A stretch of DNA of 64,000 bases, from the NCBI GenBank assembly GCA_034766995.1, contig CM068318.1, positions 30,655,603-30,719,602 of the forward strand, read 5' to 3'. Below, one piece after another: positions 1 to 11,788 of this stretch. Under the pieces are notes generated by a model. The model was not told the origin of the DNA, did not search any database, and saw only the letters and a list, made by a program, of their open reading frames with translations. The position numbers and the translations under genes were made by a program. Source of the stretch: Acanthacorydalis orientalis. Lineage: Eukaryota; Arthropoda; Insecta; Megaloptera; Corydalidae. How positions within the stretch are numbered: the stretch's first letter is position 1; every line of letters starts with the position of its first letter.

Positions 1-1063
1 ATTGGTGCCAGTAAAAAAAGATTAAAAATGCTATCAAATTAAAAATGTAAAGTTATTTTTAATGCAGAGTGTTCTCTCCTCTACTTTTAATTATAGCTTG
101 ACAACGATTTTTGAATGATTTCACAAGTTTTTAATTTTTTTTGTGATACGGCGTCCCATTCTTTAAAAATGGCAGATTTAGGTCCTGAATGTTACTTGAA
201 GCTCGGTGTCGACTTTTAAAACGTTATTTTAGCTTGTTCCACATATACTCAATCGTATTAACATCAGGGCTCTTTGAGGACCACTCCATAGCTTGTGCAT
301 AACTTAACCTTGTAAAGCTAACGTGATACCGAAGCGGCAACGTGTCGGCGAACATTATCTTGTAGTAGCAAAAATTTTTTGCTGATGAATTTTCGAAAGG
401 GACATGTTATTTGAGTTTCTCTGTAATACACCGACGAGCCGTCAAAGACCATTTTTCAATATATAGTAGGCCTGTGTTTGTGCCAAAACATTATGAATTC
501 TCCTCCATAGGAAACCGTTTCTACTATGGAACATTACGCGTAACGTTCCCTCGGTCTTCTTTCGACGTAATTACGACCATCGATGCCATATAAACACATT
601 TTACTCTCATCAGTGATGAGTAAATTGCTCCATTGCTCCAACGTACAGTTGACATGTTCCCGGGTGAACTGTAACCGAAAATCTCAGTAAGCTCGGGTGA
701 ACTGTAGCCCAGTAAATGGATTGTGAAGTATCAAAAAAGCTTCTTTGAGCTTTTTCCGTGTCCTGCACTCATTCATGTACACGCCCCGAGTCTCTCGCAG
801 AAGGTTTTTACCTTCAACCGTGTTTCAGTGACGATTGCGGAACAACATTGATACGAAATAACATTCATCTCTTTGAGAAGTAGCCCTTTGCCGACCAGAA
901 CTTCGTCGGCAATAAAGCCACCAGTCTCAAAATAACGCCGGAAAACTCTTTGAAATGTGAAACGGCTCACAGAAAGCATTATTGCCACTTGACGTTAGCT
1001 TTGAGCAACTTCGAGAAAACTCATGATTCGAGCAACATTAACTTCAGGGAGATCCATCTCGTA
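1..1063 (-). pseudogene. Degenerate Tc1-like (DD34E) transposase
   Basis: A Tc1-like transposase can be read on the minus strand from an ATG at 1057 to near position 60. The N-terminal part (MDLPEVNVARIMSFLEVAQS, a stop at 995-997, then RQVAIMLSVSRFTFQRVF) matches the paired-type helix-turn-helix that binds the inverted repeats. The catalytic core follows: LLITDESKMCLYG (first Asp, 609-611), LLQDNVRRHVA (second Asp, 357-359) and WSSKSPDVNTIEYMWNKL (Glu, 248-250), about 34-35 residues after the second Asp as in DD34E enzymes. The end (FKEWDAVSQKKLKTCEIIQ) matches the family C-terminus. All three catalytic residues remain, but several stops and frameshifts make it inactive. The window begins at its 3' end, so the terminal repeat on that side is not visible. 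Small ORFs on either strand here are fragments or shadows of this one gene. Confidence 0.85.
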
Positions 1064-1084
1064 GCGACTTTATTATGCGTAATC

Positions 1085-2340
1085 GATAAAGAAATATATC
1101 ATTCAACAGCTTAAACACAACTAAAGCGTAAAATCATTTCTATGCATTATATTACGAATCATTTCTACACAGAATTTCTTTTATAAATGATGATTTATTG
1201 ACTTTGTTTTAAAAAATGATTGTCGCGAGTACACGAGTTCTTCTAGAAATGCCGTTTACAAAGGACAATAGATAAAAATTGCCATTTTAGCTATACGTAC
1301 TTAGAATCAATACTTAGAATTTTATCAATACTTAGAATTTTAAGGGCGACCATTGTTTTTGCATATCAGTATATAATCTTAAAAAGTATAATATTAAATA
1401 ATAAAAATCTAGTAAATAAGATTATTATATCATTCACTTAGTTTCTGGATAATAATCTAATATATATTCTAAAGACCTTAATCACTTAATAAAAAATAAA
1501 ATATATCCATATGAAGACAAAATGTTAAATTATCTAGTCCGTATTTACTTGATTAAAGATTTTAATTTAACACCACAGCAAACGAAGATATTTGAATTAT
1601 TTCTAACATATTTTTACAAATGCATATAAGAGCGAAGAGAGAAGAATTAGATGATTCCAGTTGAAAAATTGGCCTAAACATGAACCAAGTAGAAAAAAAG
1701 TGTTATTCAGTGCGTTTTTCTGCACAAATAAAATTGAAATGAAGGAACAGAAATAAAAATACATAAAAGACACCCAGCTCCATTTTTTAGAAAAAATGTA
1801 TATTTTAAAGTTTTCAATAATTCTCGTACTATATCAGGATGATTATAACAGAGGTGACTATAACCAAGGATGATAATAACCAAATGTGATTTTAAAAAAA
1901 CTTAGATGTTTTCATAGAAAATTAAATATTTAATTGTAATGTAAATATTACAAAAGATTCAAAATATTATACACCTGCATTTAGATAAAGCTGAACTCTA
2001 TTAATTTTATTAAAAAATATCTTTAATAAACTTTAAGTATAACTCCGTGAATGTAATTATGACTCTTTAATTTAAAATTTTCAATGTTTCTAAGATTATT
2101 TATTTAGAATTTTTCTTATTAATATCTCCACAAATAAAAATCAGGCAATTTTAGTGACTGCAATCGCTTAAACATTATTGTAATATTCTATGAAGTATCG
2201 CAAGGTATCGTTGGAAAAGTAGTTGCTTCATTTTATTGGAATTAAGAAAGTATTGGTGTTAAAATATGAAATAAAAGTATTTAAAATTTTAAATTCGTGA
2301 ATATATACACTTCTTAAATACCAAAGAAAGTGTAGATGAC
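1085..2340. other. AT-rich stretch without recognisable genes
   Basis: Low-complexity A+T sequence. No transposase motif, long ORF or inverted repeat was recognised on either strand. Confidence 0.5.
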
Positions 2341-2348
2341 ATTCCATA

Positions 2349-2654
2349 TTTGATCAAAAAATTATCAGGCTGCGCATATTGATCAGTAATTAGTAAGGGG
2401 AGAGAGAAACTAGTGACATAGTATGATGCAGCCATCAGTCGTGAGTTTATTACCGTTGAATTCGTATCAAAAAGACATTTCTTTGTAGAGTTATAATCGT
2501 TTTCGTAGCCATGGCAATTTTTAAGATGGAAGTGATCGAAGAGCAATGCGTTTGTATGAAATTGTGTTGTAAACTTGGAAAGGCAGAAACACTTGAACTT
2601 TTGGAAACGGCCTTTCAAGAAAATACTTTGAGTCAAGTCATGTGTTTTGAATGA
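2349..2654 (+). mobile_element. 5' fragment of mariner with TTTGATCAAAAAAT end
   Basis: The fragment starts with the terminal sequence TTTGATCAAAAAATTA, which is shared with the elements at 3371-4285 and 31966-32912. About 160 bp of untranslated leader follows, then an ATG at 2511. The reading frame MAIFKMEVIEEQCVCMKLCC continues through KLGKAETLELLETAF to VMCFE and then TGA at 2652-2654, where mariner relatives have a Trp in an FEWF motif. This is the N-terminal helix-turn-helix region of a mariner transposase. No homology is visible after the stop, so the 3' two-thirds is missing. The 124-codon ORF on the opposite strand is a shadow. Confidence 0.7.
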
Positions 2655-2738
2655 TTCAAGCACTTATAAGCTTGAAATTGATTCGTTGTATCATTTAAGA
2701 AAAATTATAATTTGAATGTTCAGTATTTAACATATATT

Positions 2739-2740
<2 letters not shown>

Positions 2741-2795
<55 letters not shown>
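2741..2795. repeat. (TA)n microsatellite
   Basis: Uninterrupted TA dinucleotides. Confidence 0.95.
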
Positions 2796-2798
<3 letters not shown>

Positions 2799-3370
2799 TG
2801 TATATATTCTTATGGAAAAGCGTGACAATGTTAAATATAATGAAAAGTATTATTTAAAATACTGTTTCAATTTTTTTAAATGTGTTGTTCGTAATCAAAG
2901 GAATATTAAAGTTATTTTTTGGGACTGTGTTTTAAAGAAATAATTACAATTAATTTAATTTTACCTGTTTCACAATTCTTCCGTGTTTAGTATGTGAAAA
3001 TGAGGGAACAGTAAGTTGTTAATATCTAAAGTATTACAGGATTCTATATTTATAGAAAAATAAATAGATTTTTATAGGATATCCAAATAAATATTTGTTT
3101 TGCATCTTTTCTTGTTATAGAGTTTAAATCTCTGAGAAATATGTAGAATATTGCAATTAAACAAAAAAAATCACCAGTTTCATAAATATCACACATATTT
3201 ACTTTTTATTCCTATTTAAAAATTACTTTTTACCATATATGAATCATAACATCATTTCAATTTAAACGTTTTAGTTTTGTGAACTTGAAATTAAAGCTTT
3301 TTCTACGTTTGAGTATATTGTTATGATACATCAAAATTAATATAATATTAAAAATTATATCTAAAATGGA

Positions 3371-4285
3371 TTTCAAAAGAAAAAAATCATTCTTAAATTC
3401 AATAGTGTCATTAACTTTTATTCACAAGAAAAATATTCAAAATTAAAATTTTTTCCTTCGAAATAGTTACCTGCAACATATACATACCGCTTCCAACGCC
3501 TTTCTTACTTCTGAAAGCACTCCATGTTGGCACTATTAGGAATCGCTCTTAGATCAGTCTCTAAATTTTCTTTCATCTCTTCACTTATTTGAAAGCAGTG
3601 TTCTTTTAACGAGCTCTTTAGTGTTGGAATTCAAAAGAAGCCACACTGAAGCAAGTCAAATGAGTATAGTATGAGAATGAATTTTTTCTTTGTCAAAAAT
3701 TGCCTAAACCGAAAAGAAGTATGAGGTGGTGCGTTGACATAATACAAGATCCACTATTCATTTTTCCAACGTTCAAGACTCTTCTTCCTAACTAAGTCAT
3801 GTAACCGTTTAAAAACCTCAAGATTATATTGATTTACTATTTGACATGCTGATAGTCATTCACGATGAATCAGCCCTTCTTCGATAACATTTTAGAATTT
3901 AAAGGTTTACTCGAAACGTCATCTTTGATTGAAAGTTTGTCTTTCTTAAAGCACCTTAATTGCTCAAAACAAATGATCCAACTAAAAGTGCTTTCTCCAA
4001 GGCCGTTTACAAAATTTTAAGTGTTTCTGTCACTCTTTTGTATAATTTTAAAACAAAATTCCACACATATACGCTGCTTTTTTTACCGGTTCCGTCTTAA
4101 AAATCGTCAGAGTAAAGAAAATTTTATTACGAAAACCGCTGTAGTTCGCTAATGAACTAATTTTTAATACGAACTCAACGAAAATCAACTTACAACTGAT
4201 GACCAATCGTATAATGTCACAAGTTTCTCTCTCCACTTTTTAAGTATTGAACTGTGTACGCAATCTGGGTATTTTTTTGATCAAA
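3371..4285 (-). mobile_element. Internally deleted mariner, TTTGATCAAAAAA family
   Basis: The right (5') end reads on the minus strand TTTGATCAAAAAAATACC, matching the ends of the copies at 2349 and 31966. The left end near 3371 is decayed. Minus-strand coding traces begin at about 4110 (IFKTEPVKKAAYMCGILF). After a gap in homology they resume with FKRLHDLVRKKSLERWKNE, VNAPPHTSFRFRQFL and YSFDLLQCGFF, then SEEMKENLETDLRAIPNSAN and RRWKRYVYVAGNYFEGKN. The second catalytic Asp is now Val (VNAPPH) and the third is Gly (CGFF where CDFF is usual), so the enzyme is dead. The central third of the gene, including the first Asp region, is missing. Confidence 0.75.
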
Positions 4286-4289
4286 TCAT

Positions 4290-5049
4290 GTATTTATAAT
4301 ATAGCAAAAGAGTGAAAGTGAATTTATAAATTATTTAATGGCACATTCTTCTTCCGAAAAATGATTGAAATATAAATTCTACATTTTATGTAAACATATA
4401 CATATTTGCTATACAATAAAATACTTCAAATTCAGTTATTTGTGCGATTGAAATAAAATATGTAATATTACTATACATGAAATCACTAAACAAATTCCTT
4501 GGATAAGCTATTATAATTGATCTATATTAAATATAGATGATATATTTGTAATTTCATTCTAACTTTGATTTAGAGTATTCAGCTAGCTAGTGAAGCAGCT
4601 GCAGAGTAAAACTATAGAATGTGTAATATATTCAAATGCAAGTGTAGATAGAAAACCATCTTTACTCACTAATATGATGTTGGAATTCTAATATAAGAAC
4701 TTTTCAAACTAAAAAACATAGTTACTAGGACTTGAACACACTTTATAATTGTGAATCAAATTGTAACTTACGTTGTAAATATATGTATTCAAGTCTATAT
4801 TCTTAGTGTAATGCGAGGATTTTCTGGTCTGTTAATATAACAGTGTTCTACAAATAATTGTCAATAATGAGAAATTCAACTAGTAATACAAAGAATTTTT
4901 TTTTCATATACTCGTTAGTACATCTTTTAATTGTCAAAATCTCTTGCTTCTAATATTTTGTGTAGTAGTAAAAATGTGTTCAATTTTTCAATAAATCTAT
5001 AATATTAAGTACTTTTGTTACTTATTATTTATTTTGTAATTATTATATC
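4290..5049. other. AT-rich stretch, nothing recognised
   Basis: No coding or repeat structure was seen other than poor A+T tracts. Confidence 0.45.
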
Positions 5050-5050
5050 A

Positions 5051-5085
<35 letters not shown>

Positions 5086-5092
5086 GTGTATA

Positions 5093-5168
<76 letters not shown>
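5050..5168. repeat. Long (TA)n array with TG interruptions
   Basis: About 120 bp of TA repeats broken by a few TATG and GTATA units. The Tyr-Ile-rich ORFs here are translations of the microsatellite. Confidence 0.95.
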
Positions 5169-5169
<1 letters not shown>

Positions 5170-5678
5170 TAAAAAGATCTATTACATAAACTGATAGTTC
5201 ATAATTAGTTTTTAAGAAATGAAAAGTTTTATTTGATATGATTTTATAATTTTCATTTCCTCTAAAAAAATTATATCCCATTTTAAAAAGTCTTTTGTCT
5301 CAATCACAGTAAATAATACTTAAATACAATTAATGAAGATTAATAAAAAATTCCCAAATAAGGTTTTTAAAACAAAATAAATCTATCTTAAAATTATTTT
5401 CTGCATTCTACCTTACAAATATCAATCTGTAAATGTATTTCTATATTCTCTAGTAAACTCATAATTTAATGATCTATAATAATTACTGTCATATTAGGAA
5501 TTGTTCTACATAAATAATAACAAAACATATCATGCTTTTTCTAATCGAAAAAACGCATAATGACTCAAGTTCTCAAACATGGTACTTTCTTTGATGATTT
5601 CAACCAATGCAGCGAAACTTTCTATAAAGAACAATCGGATAACTGACGTCAGACACACGAAAACGAAAAACTTTTTAC

Positions 5679-5847
5679 CTGGTCGTTTGAGCTCCATGAA
5701 TGGTTTGAGGTAAGCAGAAGAAGGCGTGCAGATATGTACGATATATGGAGGACGACTCACATCGTAAGCCAATGCTGCAACGGTACGAAGATACTTTTCG
5801 GTTCGGTATTGACTATGTTGCTCTTTCTTTACCTTTACACACCCCGT
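5679..5847 (-). CDS. Possible exon of an unrecognised host gene
   Basis: An open stretch of about 56 codons is bounded upstream by an in-frame TGA (5848-5850). It ends at a good splice donor, CCAG|GTAAAAAG, with the intron starting at 5678. It reads ...YRTEKYLRTVAALAYDVSRP, PYIVHICTPSS and AYLKPFMELKRP, so codon usage and composition are more protein-like than the surrounding sequence. No family was recognised and no start codon or convincing acceptor was found, so the upstream limit is only the stop codon. The ORF continues past the donor into a sequence (KKFFVFVCLTSV) that looks intronic. It could equally be part of an unrecognised transposon protein. Confidence 0.3.
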
Positions 5848-5879
5848 TCACCTAATTTAATTCAATTTAATCTACTTTG

Positions 5880-6110
5880 ATTCCCGCCATTGTTACGCTA
5901 TTGTACGGACAATGCGGACGTTAGTAGAGCAAGAAGAGTATGATGTGTTGGTGAGAAGACGAAGGTCTCCTTACACCCCTAAATTTATCCCATCTACTTC
6001 GAGGTGTTACTGAATTATGTATGAGAATACCGTTCTGAAAATTTGTTTTGAGTGATGTTTCACGGAATGAACCAAGTCTGACCGATACGTATATACCAAC
6101 CACAATATAC
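5880..6110. other. Higher-complexity block, possibly promoter or exon
   Basis: GC content is visibly higher than in the flanks. The plus strand has a 33-codon ORF from an ATG at about 5912 (MRTLVEQEEYDVLVRRRRS). The minus strand has ACAATGGCGGG, which resembles an insect start-codon context but is followed within six codons by a stop. No gene could be established. Confidence 0.25.
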
Positions 6111-6111
6111 A

Positions 6112-6131
6112 ATATATATATATATATATAC
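6112..6131. repeat. Short (TA)n
   Basis: TA dinucleotide run. Confidence 0.85.
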
Positions 6132-6139
6132 ACTAATAT

Positions 6140-7095
6140 GTGAGAGTAAAATTTTAGGATTATATTTTTCCTATATTAGAAATATTTTGTCAATTATATA
6201 ATTTCAGTACTTTTTCTACAAAATATATAAATTATATTTACTTAAAATATAAGAAGTACATGAATTACTGAAATACTAAGATTAAATTTCGAAAAGTAAT
6301 ATTCTTAGAATATTTTTTAACATAATAAAGTGCACCATAATTGAATAAAGGTACAAATTTTCTTTTTTTCATCGATTTTCTATGTATATAAATTCATAAT
6401 AGATTTTACAGTATATAATATTATCCCGAAAAGTAATTATTATTTGATTGTCTAAAATATTTAACTGAATACAATACAATAATTTTATTAAATAAAAATG
6501 AAATATTTTAATAAAAAGACATTTCAAACAATTTAATTTTCAGAAAAAACCTTAAATTAAATATTAAATATTTTATTTCTAAAAAACAGAAGTATTTTTT
6601 TATCCCAACGTTAAAAAGTGAAGAAACAAAATAAGTAATTTGTACATTTATTTGTTGAATGCTATCTGAATTTAAGCATTTATATTTATTTTCAATTAGT
6701 AATTAACAATTTTCAAATTTGTTTGTATTAGTATACATTCGATAATACCCGTAAGAAAATTCAGTATAGTTTACATCTAAATATCATAAATACATATTAT
6801 TATTCACAGTCTATTTAAAATTCAAACCAAATCATCACGGAAACGAAACAGTGAACTTGTTTTTATATGGTCACAGCATCTATTCCATAAATTTAAAAGT
6901 CTAGACAGTCTTTGAAGATTGTATTTTAATATTTTTGCCTTCTTATATATATTTTCCACTTTGAAATCAGAAAGTACTTTTTGTAGCTAGACGAAAAGTT
7001 TAAAATGTATTAATTGATGTATTAATTGGTGTAAATTGTGACAATGTTTTCAAAAAAGTCATAAATGTTCCATTTGTATCATTAATAAACAAAGT
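6140..7095. other. AT-rich stretch, nothing recognised
   Basis: Only A+T-rich low-information sequence was seen. Confidence 0.45.
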
Positions 7096-7097
7096 GT

Positions 7098-7099
<2 letters not shown>

Positions 7100-7131
<32 letters not shown>

Positions 7132-7134
7132 AGA

Positions 7135-7182
<48 letters not shown>
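7100..7182. repeat. (TA)n with (TATG) interruption
   Basis: TA repeats broken once by a GTATGTATAGA segment. Confidence 0.95.
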
Positions 7183-7185
<3 letters not shown>

Positions 7186-7439
7186 CTTATAAAGCATATG
7201 AAAACTTGAAAAGATATGACTTTAATTACAGGTAAATTGCTTAAAATGAAAAAAATGATTGCACAAATGATTTTTAATAAAAAAGGTTATATCATAAATG
7301 CCATTTCGAAGAAGAAAAGTAAACAGTTAATTAAACATATAAAACAATAGATTTCTGAATTAAATTCAAGGAACGAATAACTACAAGTACTTAAGAATAT
7401 TTTATTCGTTTTTTAAGAGTATTCGTATATAAATGTAAG

Positions 7440-7443
7440 AATA

Positions 7444-7520
<77 letters not shown>

Positions 7521-7529
7521 ATATATATA
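7440..7529. repeat. (TA)n array
   Basis: TA repeats with short ACATA and GTATG interruptions. Confidence 0.95.
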
Positions 7530-7534
7530 AACAT

Positions 7535-8519
7535 TTAACTTAATTAAAAACACCTATACAATCCTTAATATTAGAAAGGTAACTAAGATATAATGCAATA
7601 AAATGATAATAATTTTAAATTCGGTTGACGAAAACAATATTACACGAAGTGAAATTATTTTAAAAAAATTTTTACTCAAAAACAATACTAGACCTTAATT
7701 TGAAAATAAAGTAGGATGAACAAGAAGATTGAAACAAGAAACTTATATACAAAACTAAAAATACATCTATTTTTCTGGAAAATAAATAATATGTATTATT
7801 ATTTTATTTCCAGGAAAATAAAGTCATAATTTTATTACATGTATGGTAGTTGAACCATTAAAATATCGATAAAATTTCAATTTTTGAAAGGATTAACCAT
7901 TTTTAATTTATTCTAATCATATTTTTAAGTGCAAAATACCTCTACTTCTTTTTAAATTTGTTTATAATAAACAATTATTTACCAATTTACTGATATTATA
8001 CTTTTAAACCTATGAAATTTAATAGCAAAATTAATAATAACAAATAGTTAATTTACCGTTCAAGTAAATTGCAAGTATAATAAATTCAATAAAAACAGAA
8101 AATTAAATCATCCGATTATAATCAAAACGTAAAACACTATTATAAGCTCCCTTCATTATAGTTTATTTTATCAATGTGAATATTATCGTTGGACACTCTA
8201 TTATAACTCTTAGAACACACCCTTTCTCTAAATGTGCACATGCGACCATTTAAGTAAATCCTAATTTATTGCAATGGCTTATCCAGTATACTCGTATAGT
8301 GATGACAATTTTCCATCTTGAAGTTTGCCGCTCTATTTATGTTAAGATTAACAAAAAATTGAATGTTTTTCTATCCTGTATACTCTAAAATATATAAATA
8401 AATCTATCAGGAAAACAAATTTAATAAAATATAAGTACAATTACCAAAACCAGTAGATTTGAAATATTTCCAAATTGCGATATATATTTTATTATAAAAA
8501 AAATTGGTCACAATTTGGA

Positions 8520-8520
<1 letters not shown>
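7535..8520. other. AT-rich stretch, nothing recognised
   Basis: No gene or element was recognised. Confidence 0.45.

Positions 8521-8522
<2 letters not shown>

Positions 8523-8572
<50 letters not shown>
8523..8572. repeat. (TA)n array
   Basis: Pure TA repeat. It lies about 80 bp before a mariner fragment. Confidence 0.95.
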
Positions 8573-8577
<5 letters not shown>

Positions 8578-8649
8578 GCATACAGTATTACATACAGCTT
8601 TATTTCATATATTAGGTTGCAACACATATTCTTCCCGTTTTCTCTGCTT

Positions 8650-8930
8650 GGTAAAATCAAGACCATGGTTGATAGTAACCGCTCTTTGACGACACATAAT
8701 ATTGGTCAGGCACTAAAAATTGCTTCTAGTACTGTTTTAAAACATTTATGAAGGCTTGTGATGGTCAAGAATCTCAATACTTGGGTACCGTATCAATTGG
8801 GTGATAAAACATTAGTGGAGTAAATTTTCGCTTGCGATTCGTTACTTAAACGCAATAACAACGAGTATTTTCTCGAAAAACTTATCACTGCCAATGAAAA
8901 GAGAATTTAATATAACAACTTTGGTCGAAA
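8650..8930 (+). pseudogene. Mariner transposase fragment (linker to first Asp region)
   Basis: The plus-strand frames read MVDSNRSLTTHNIGQALKIA, SSTVLKHL, a stop, RLVMVKNLNTWVPYQLGDKT and CDSLLKRNNNEYFLEKLIT, then ANEKRI. This follows the order of mariner transposases: second helix-turn-helix, the WVPHEL linker, then the segment just before the first catalytic Asp. The Asp of the usual GDEKW motif is Asn here (ANEKRI). Homology stops near 8930 and no terminal repeats were found, so this is a fossil piece of a mauritiana-like mariner. Confidence 0.7.
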
Positions 8931-9299
8931 AAGTATATTTAGGAATATAAACTAAATAATACTTAATTATAATAGAGATATTTTAATTGTATTAATAATA
9001 GAAAAATAATAGTACCTTTCAAATGATAAAATCTTTTTCAAAATTATTCGAGAATATTTTTATTTACTTTTTCAGTAAACAATCATTCTTGAATTTCTCA
9101 GAAAACTATTAATTAAGAATGAATATTTGAAATAAAGTCGCTTAATACATGATTTTCATACTACTTTTTGACTTCATATTAAAAAATCCATTAGTAAAAG
9201 TCAAAATTTTAAAATAGTGTCCTCATGTCAAAATTAAATTTAATCATAATTTTAAATGGTAATTTGATATTAAAAACAATCAAATCAAAATACAAAAAC

Positions 9300-9530
9300 A
9301 CATACATTTTTCATGAATCACAAGTTAAATTACTGTTCACAATATATTTCTGATACTGTCGTTAAGTTAACTTTCACAAATGAATTGCTTTTTCACTTCA
9401 TAAAGTACAATTTTCCAGTCAAAAATGTTCAGTTAATCATTATTTATAATTTTTGATTGTTGCTTATGAGCATTTCGATAGTGATGTTCTTATCTTAAAA
9501 GCGTATGTACAGAAAAATCTAATCTAACCT
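9300..9530 (+). repeat. Unclassified interspersed repeat, copy 1
   Basis: Shares an ordered set of blocks with copies at 26940, 38790, 46040, 47965, 60490 and 61085. The blocks are TTTCACAAATGAATT, a CACTCCACAAA-like block, a CAAAATGTTCAATAA-like block, an ATTTTTGATTGTTGCTTATG-like block and GCATTTCGATAGTGATG. No ORF or terminal repeat was seen. Confidence 0.45.
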
Positions 9531-9891
9531 ACTATATTTTTCTAGACAATATGGCTCGGATTGTTATAGAAATGCCAATAATCAACAATCAAAAATAATA
9601 AATAACAATTTATTTGACTTTTTTGTGATTTTTGATGTAAAAAAAGAATTATTAAATGATTATTATATTTTTTTCCAAATAAAGAAGTTTGTAACTGATA
9701 TGTATATATGGATGTTAGTACTATATAATTCACTAGAAATAGCAGTACTCATAAATTAATTTTTAAGAAACTTAACAGTCGATTATAAGCATGGTTGAAG
9801 ATTTTTAATGTTGTTGAAATATTTTAAGAATATTTTGTATAAACTAATTAAGAAATTTTTAACTAAAGTAAATGTTCAAGTAAATATATGT

Positions 9892-9895
<4 letters not shown>

Positions 9896-9939
<44 letters not shown>
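9896..9939. repeat. (TA)n array
   Basis: Pure TA repeat. Confidence 0.95.
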
Positions 9940-9944
<5 letters not shown>

Positions 9945-10069
9945 TTTTTACTTTCTTTAAGTGAATTTCAAATGTTTGATGCAAACAGAAACTGAGACAA
10001 ACGTTATATGAATTAAACTAATTATTTATTTTTATCTGTGGATTTGTTTATATTTCAATAAAAAAATTA

Positions 10070-10635
10070 TTAGGTTGTTAGGATAATAATGGAGGTTAAT
10101 GACCTTCAAATTCATATTCATTTTTCTCAGCTAGCTATTTCAAGTGGTTTATAACTGTTGGATGACTAACGCCTGAGTTTTATGCAAGCTCTCGAACAGT
10201 TTTCCGTGGTTCTGATTCCACTAACACCTTCAATTAGTCGTTATGAATTGAAGAGGGATGCCCGCAACCTTCTTTATCTTCCAGGCTCTCATCATCGGCA
10301 CGAACATTTTGGAACCACCATTGTACCGTACGTTCCTTAACAGTATCCACACCAAATACATCGTTAACTTTACGAACAATTTCTCTACTGGTTTACGACC
10401 CGTTTTGAACTCATACAAAAAATTACTTTTATTTGCTTCTTTTCCATCTTTAATTCAATAACCCAATTCGATTCAAAGTTAATAATAAAACCAAAATCGA
10501 TTTTATCAAAATACAGACCGAAAAATGAACTTTCAAATGATATTAACATGTGCACGATGAAATGAAATTTTCATTGAAAAAATTAAGATTAGAGTTTAGA
10601 AAAAAAGAAACGAAATTATTTCGTTACCAACCTAA
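10070..10635 (-). mobile_element. Short Hsmar1-like mariner, copy 1
   Basis: A 566-bp element with one end TTAGGTTGTTAGGATAATAA and the other end, on the minus strand, TTAGGTTGGTAACGAAATAA. TA dinucleotides flank both ends. The minus strand carries the 5' leader and the N-terminal DNA-binding part of an Hsmar1/cecropia-type transposase: an ATG at 10447 (MEKKQIK), FKTGRKPVEKL, the equivalent of TVQWWFQKF, and the SSVHNDQLK-like segment. It ends near HLK and jumps straight into the 3' leader. The whole catalytic domain is missing, so the copy is non-autonomous, and stops and frameshifts break what is left. Confidence 0.85.
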
Positions 10636-10729
10636 TATATTTGTAAACTGATTATTCTGAAGACTACAATTATATCTCCTAAATTTCACGATCAAGATGG
10701 ATATTTCCTCATATTAAAAAACGTTTTAT

Positions 10730-10747
10730 TTATATATATATATATAT
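10730..10747. repeat. Short (TA)n
   Basis: TA dinucleotide run. Confidence 0.85.
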
Positions 10748-11002
10748 CGTAAACTTGTTTTTTCGCTATTAAAAAAGCATTTTAAAACCCATTCGCATAT
10801 ATAATATTTATAAATTTTTTAGTTATTTTGAAATTAATAAAATGCCTATTAAAAGAAATGTTTTTACTTTTTATCATTTATTACTATAAATTTTATTCAA
10901 GCCTAAATGAATCTTATATGAATTAGAATAATATTTATACTAAATTAATTAATCTCCCTCAGAAACTAAAAATGCTTTTTTATCTCTTTGATATATTCTT
11001 TG

Positions 11003-11035
<33 letters not shown>

Positions 11036-11053
11036 TTGTGTGTTTATATATAC

Positions 11054-11088
<35 letters not shown>
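11003..11088. repeat. Compound (TA)n(TG)n microsatellite
   Basis: TA repeat, then TG repeat, then TA repeat with ACATA breaks. Confidence 0.9.
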
Positions 11089-11090
<2 letters not shown>

Positions 11091-11208
11091 AACGATCTTG
11101 AAGCTATTATCATCATCTTAAAATATAATTTTACCTATATTATCGAATATATTACTCTAAACAATAGTTTATACACTATTGTATTTACATACATATATTG
11201 TTTCATCA

Positions 11209-11215
11209 TACACAC

Positions 11216-11270
<55 letters not shown>
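11209..11270. repeat. Compound (CA)n(TA)n microsatellite
   Basis: CA-rich run followed by pure TA repeat. Confidence 0.9.
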
Positions 11271-11274
<4 letters not shown>

Positions 11275-11411
11275 TATATTCAAAATTATTACTAAATATT
11301 CCAAGTTAATTAATGATAACAGAAATTAATATATTAATTACAAATATGGTCAAATAGTTTAAATTTTGATTTTATACTAGTCCTCAGTTCATCTATCTGA
11401 TACACCTAACA

Positions 11412-11413
11412 CC

Positions 11414-11457
<44 letters not shown>
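11412..11457. repeat. (CATA)n/(TA)n microsatellite
   Basis: CATACATA units followed by TA repeats. Confidence 0.9.
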
Positions 11458-11461
<4 letters not shown>

Positions 11462-11729
11462 GATAAACGTGCTACCATATATGTGCACATATAATGGATG
11501 ATATAAAGTTTGATGCCTATTTACGTGTGCGCTTTGATTATGTACACGAATAGCATATACATATATAATTGACATATGGTTTCAACGTATCAATTTGTAA
11601 ACATGAGTAATTGAGTATACGATGAATAGATGGTGGCTGTTTTATTTTAATTAAACTTTGTTTGATTATTTTTAAATTTAAAAATGTACCCGTACATTAA
11701 ATTGTTTATAATCAATGTGTCCTATATAC

Positions 11730-11732
<3 letters not shown>

Positions 11733-11785
<53 letters not shown>
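11733..11785. repeat. (TA)n array
   Basis: Pure TA repeat. Confidence 0.95.

Positions 11786-11788
<3 letters not shown>

Noticed and set aside
2289..2663. 124-codon ORF on the minus strand
   Set aside because: It is antisense to a recognisable mariner N-terminus (2511-2654) and has no motif of its own.
5048..5281. Tyr-Ile-rich ORFs here and at about 7000, 8504, 11022, 29585, 33711, 36145, 41579 and 42936
   Set aside because: They are translations of (TA)n microsatellites with short unrelated tails.
10258..10461. Plus-strand ORF through the Hsmar1-like copy 1
   Set aside because: It is the reverse strand of the transposase remnant, which is coded on the minus strand.
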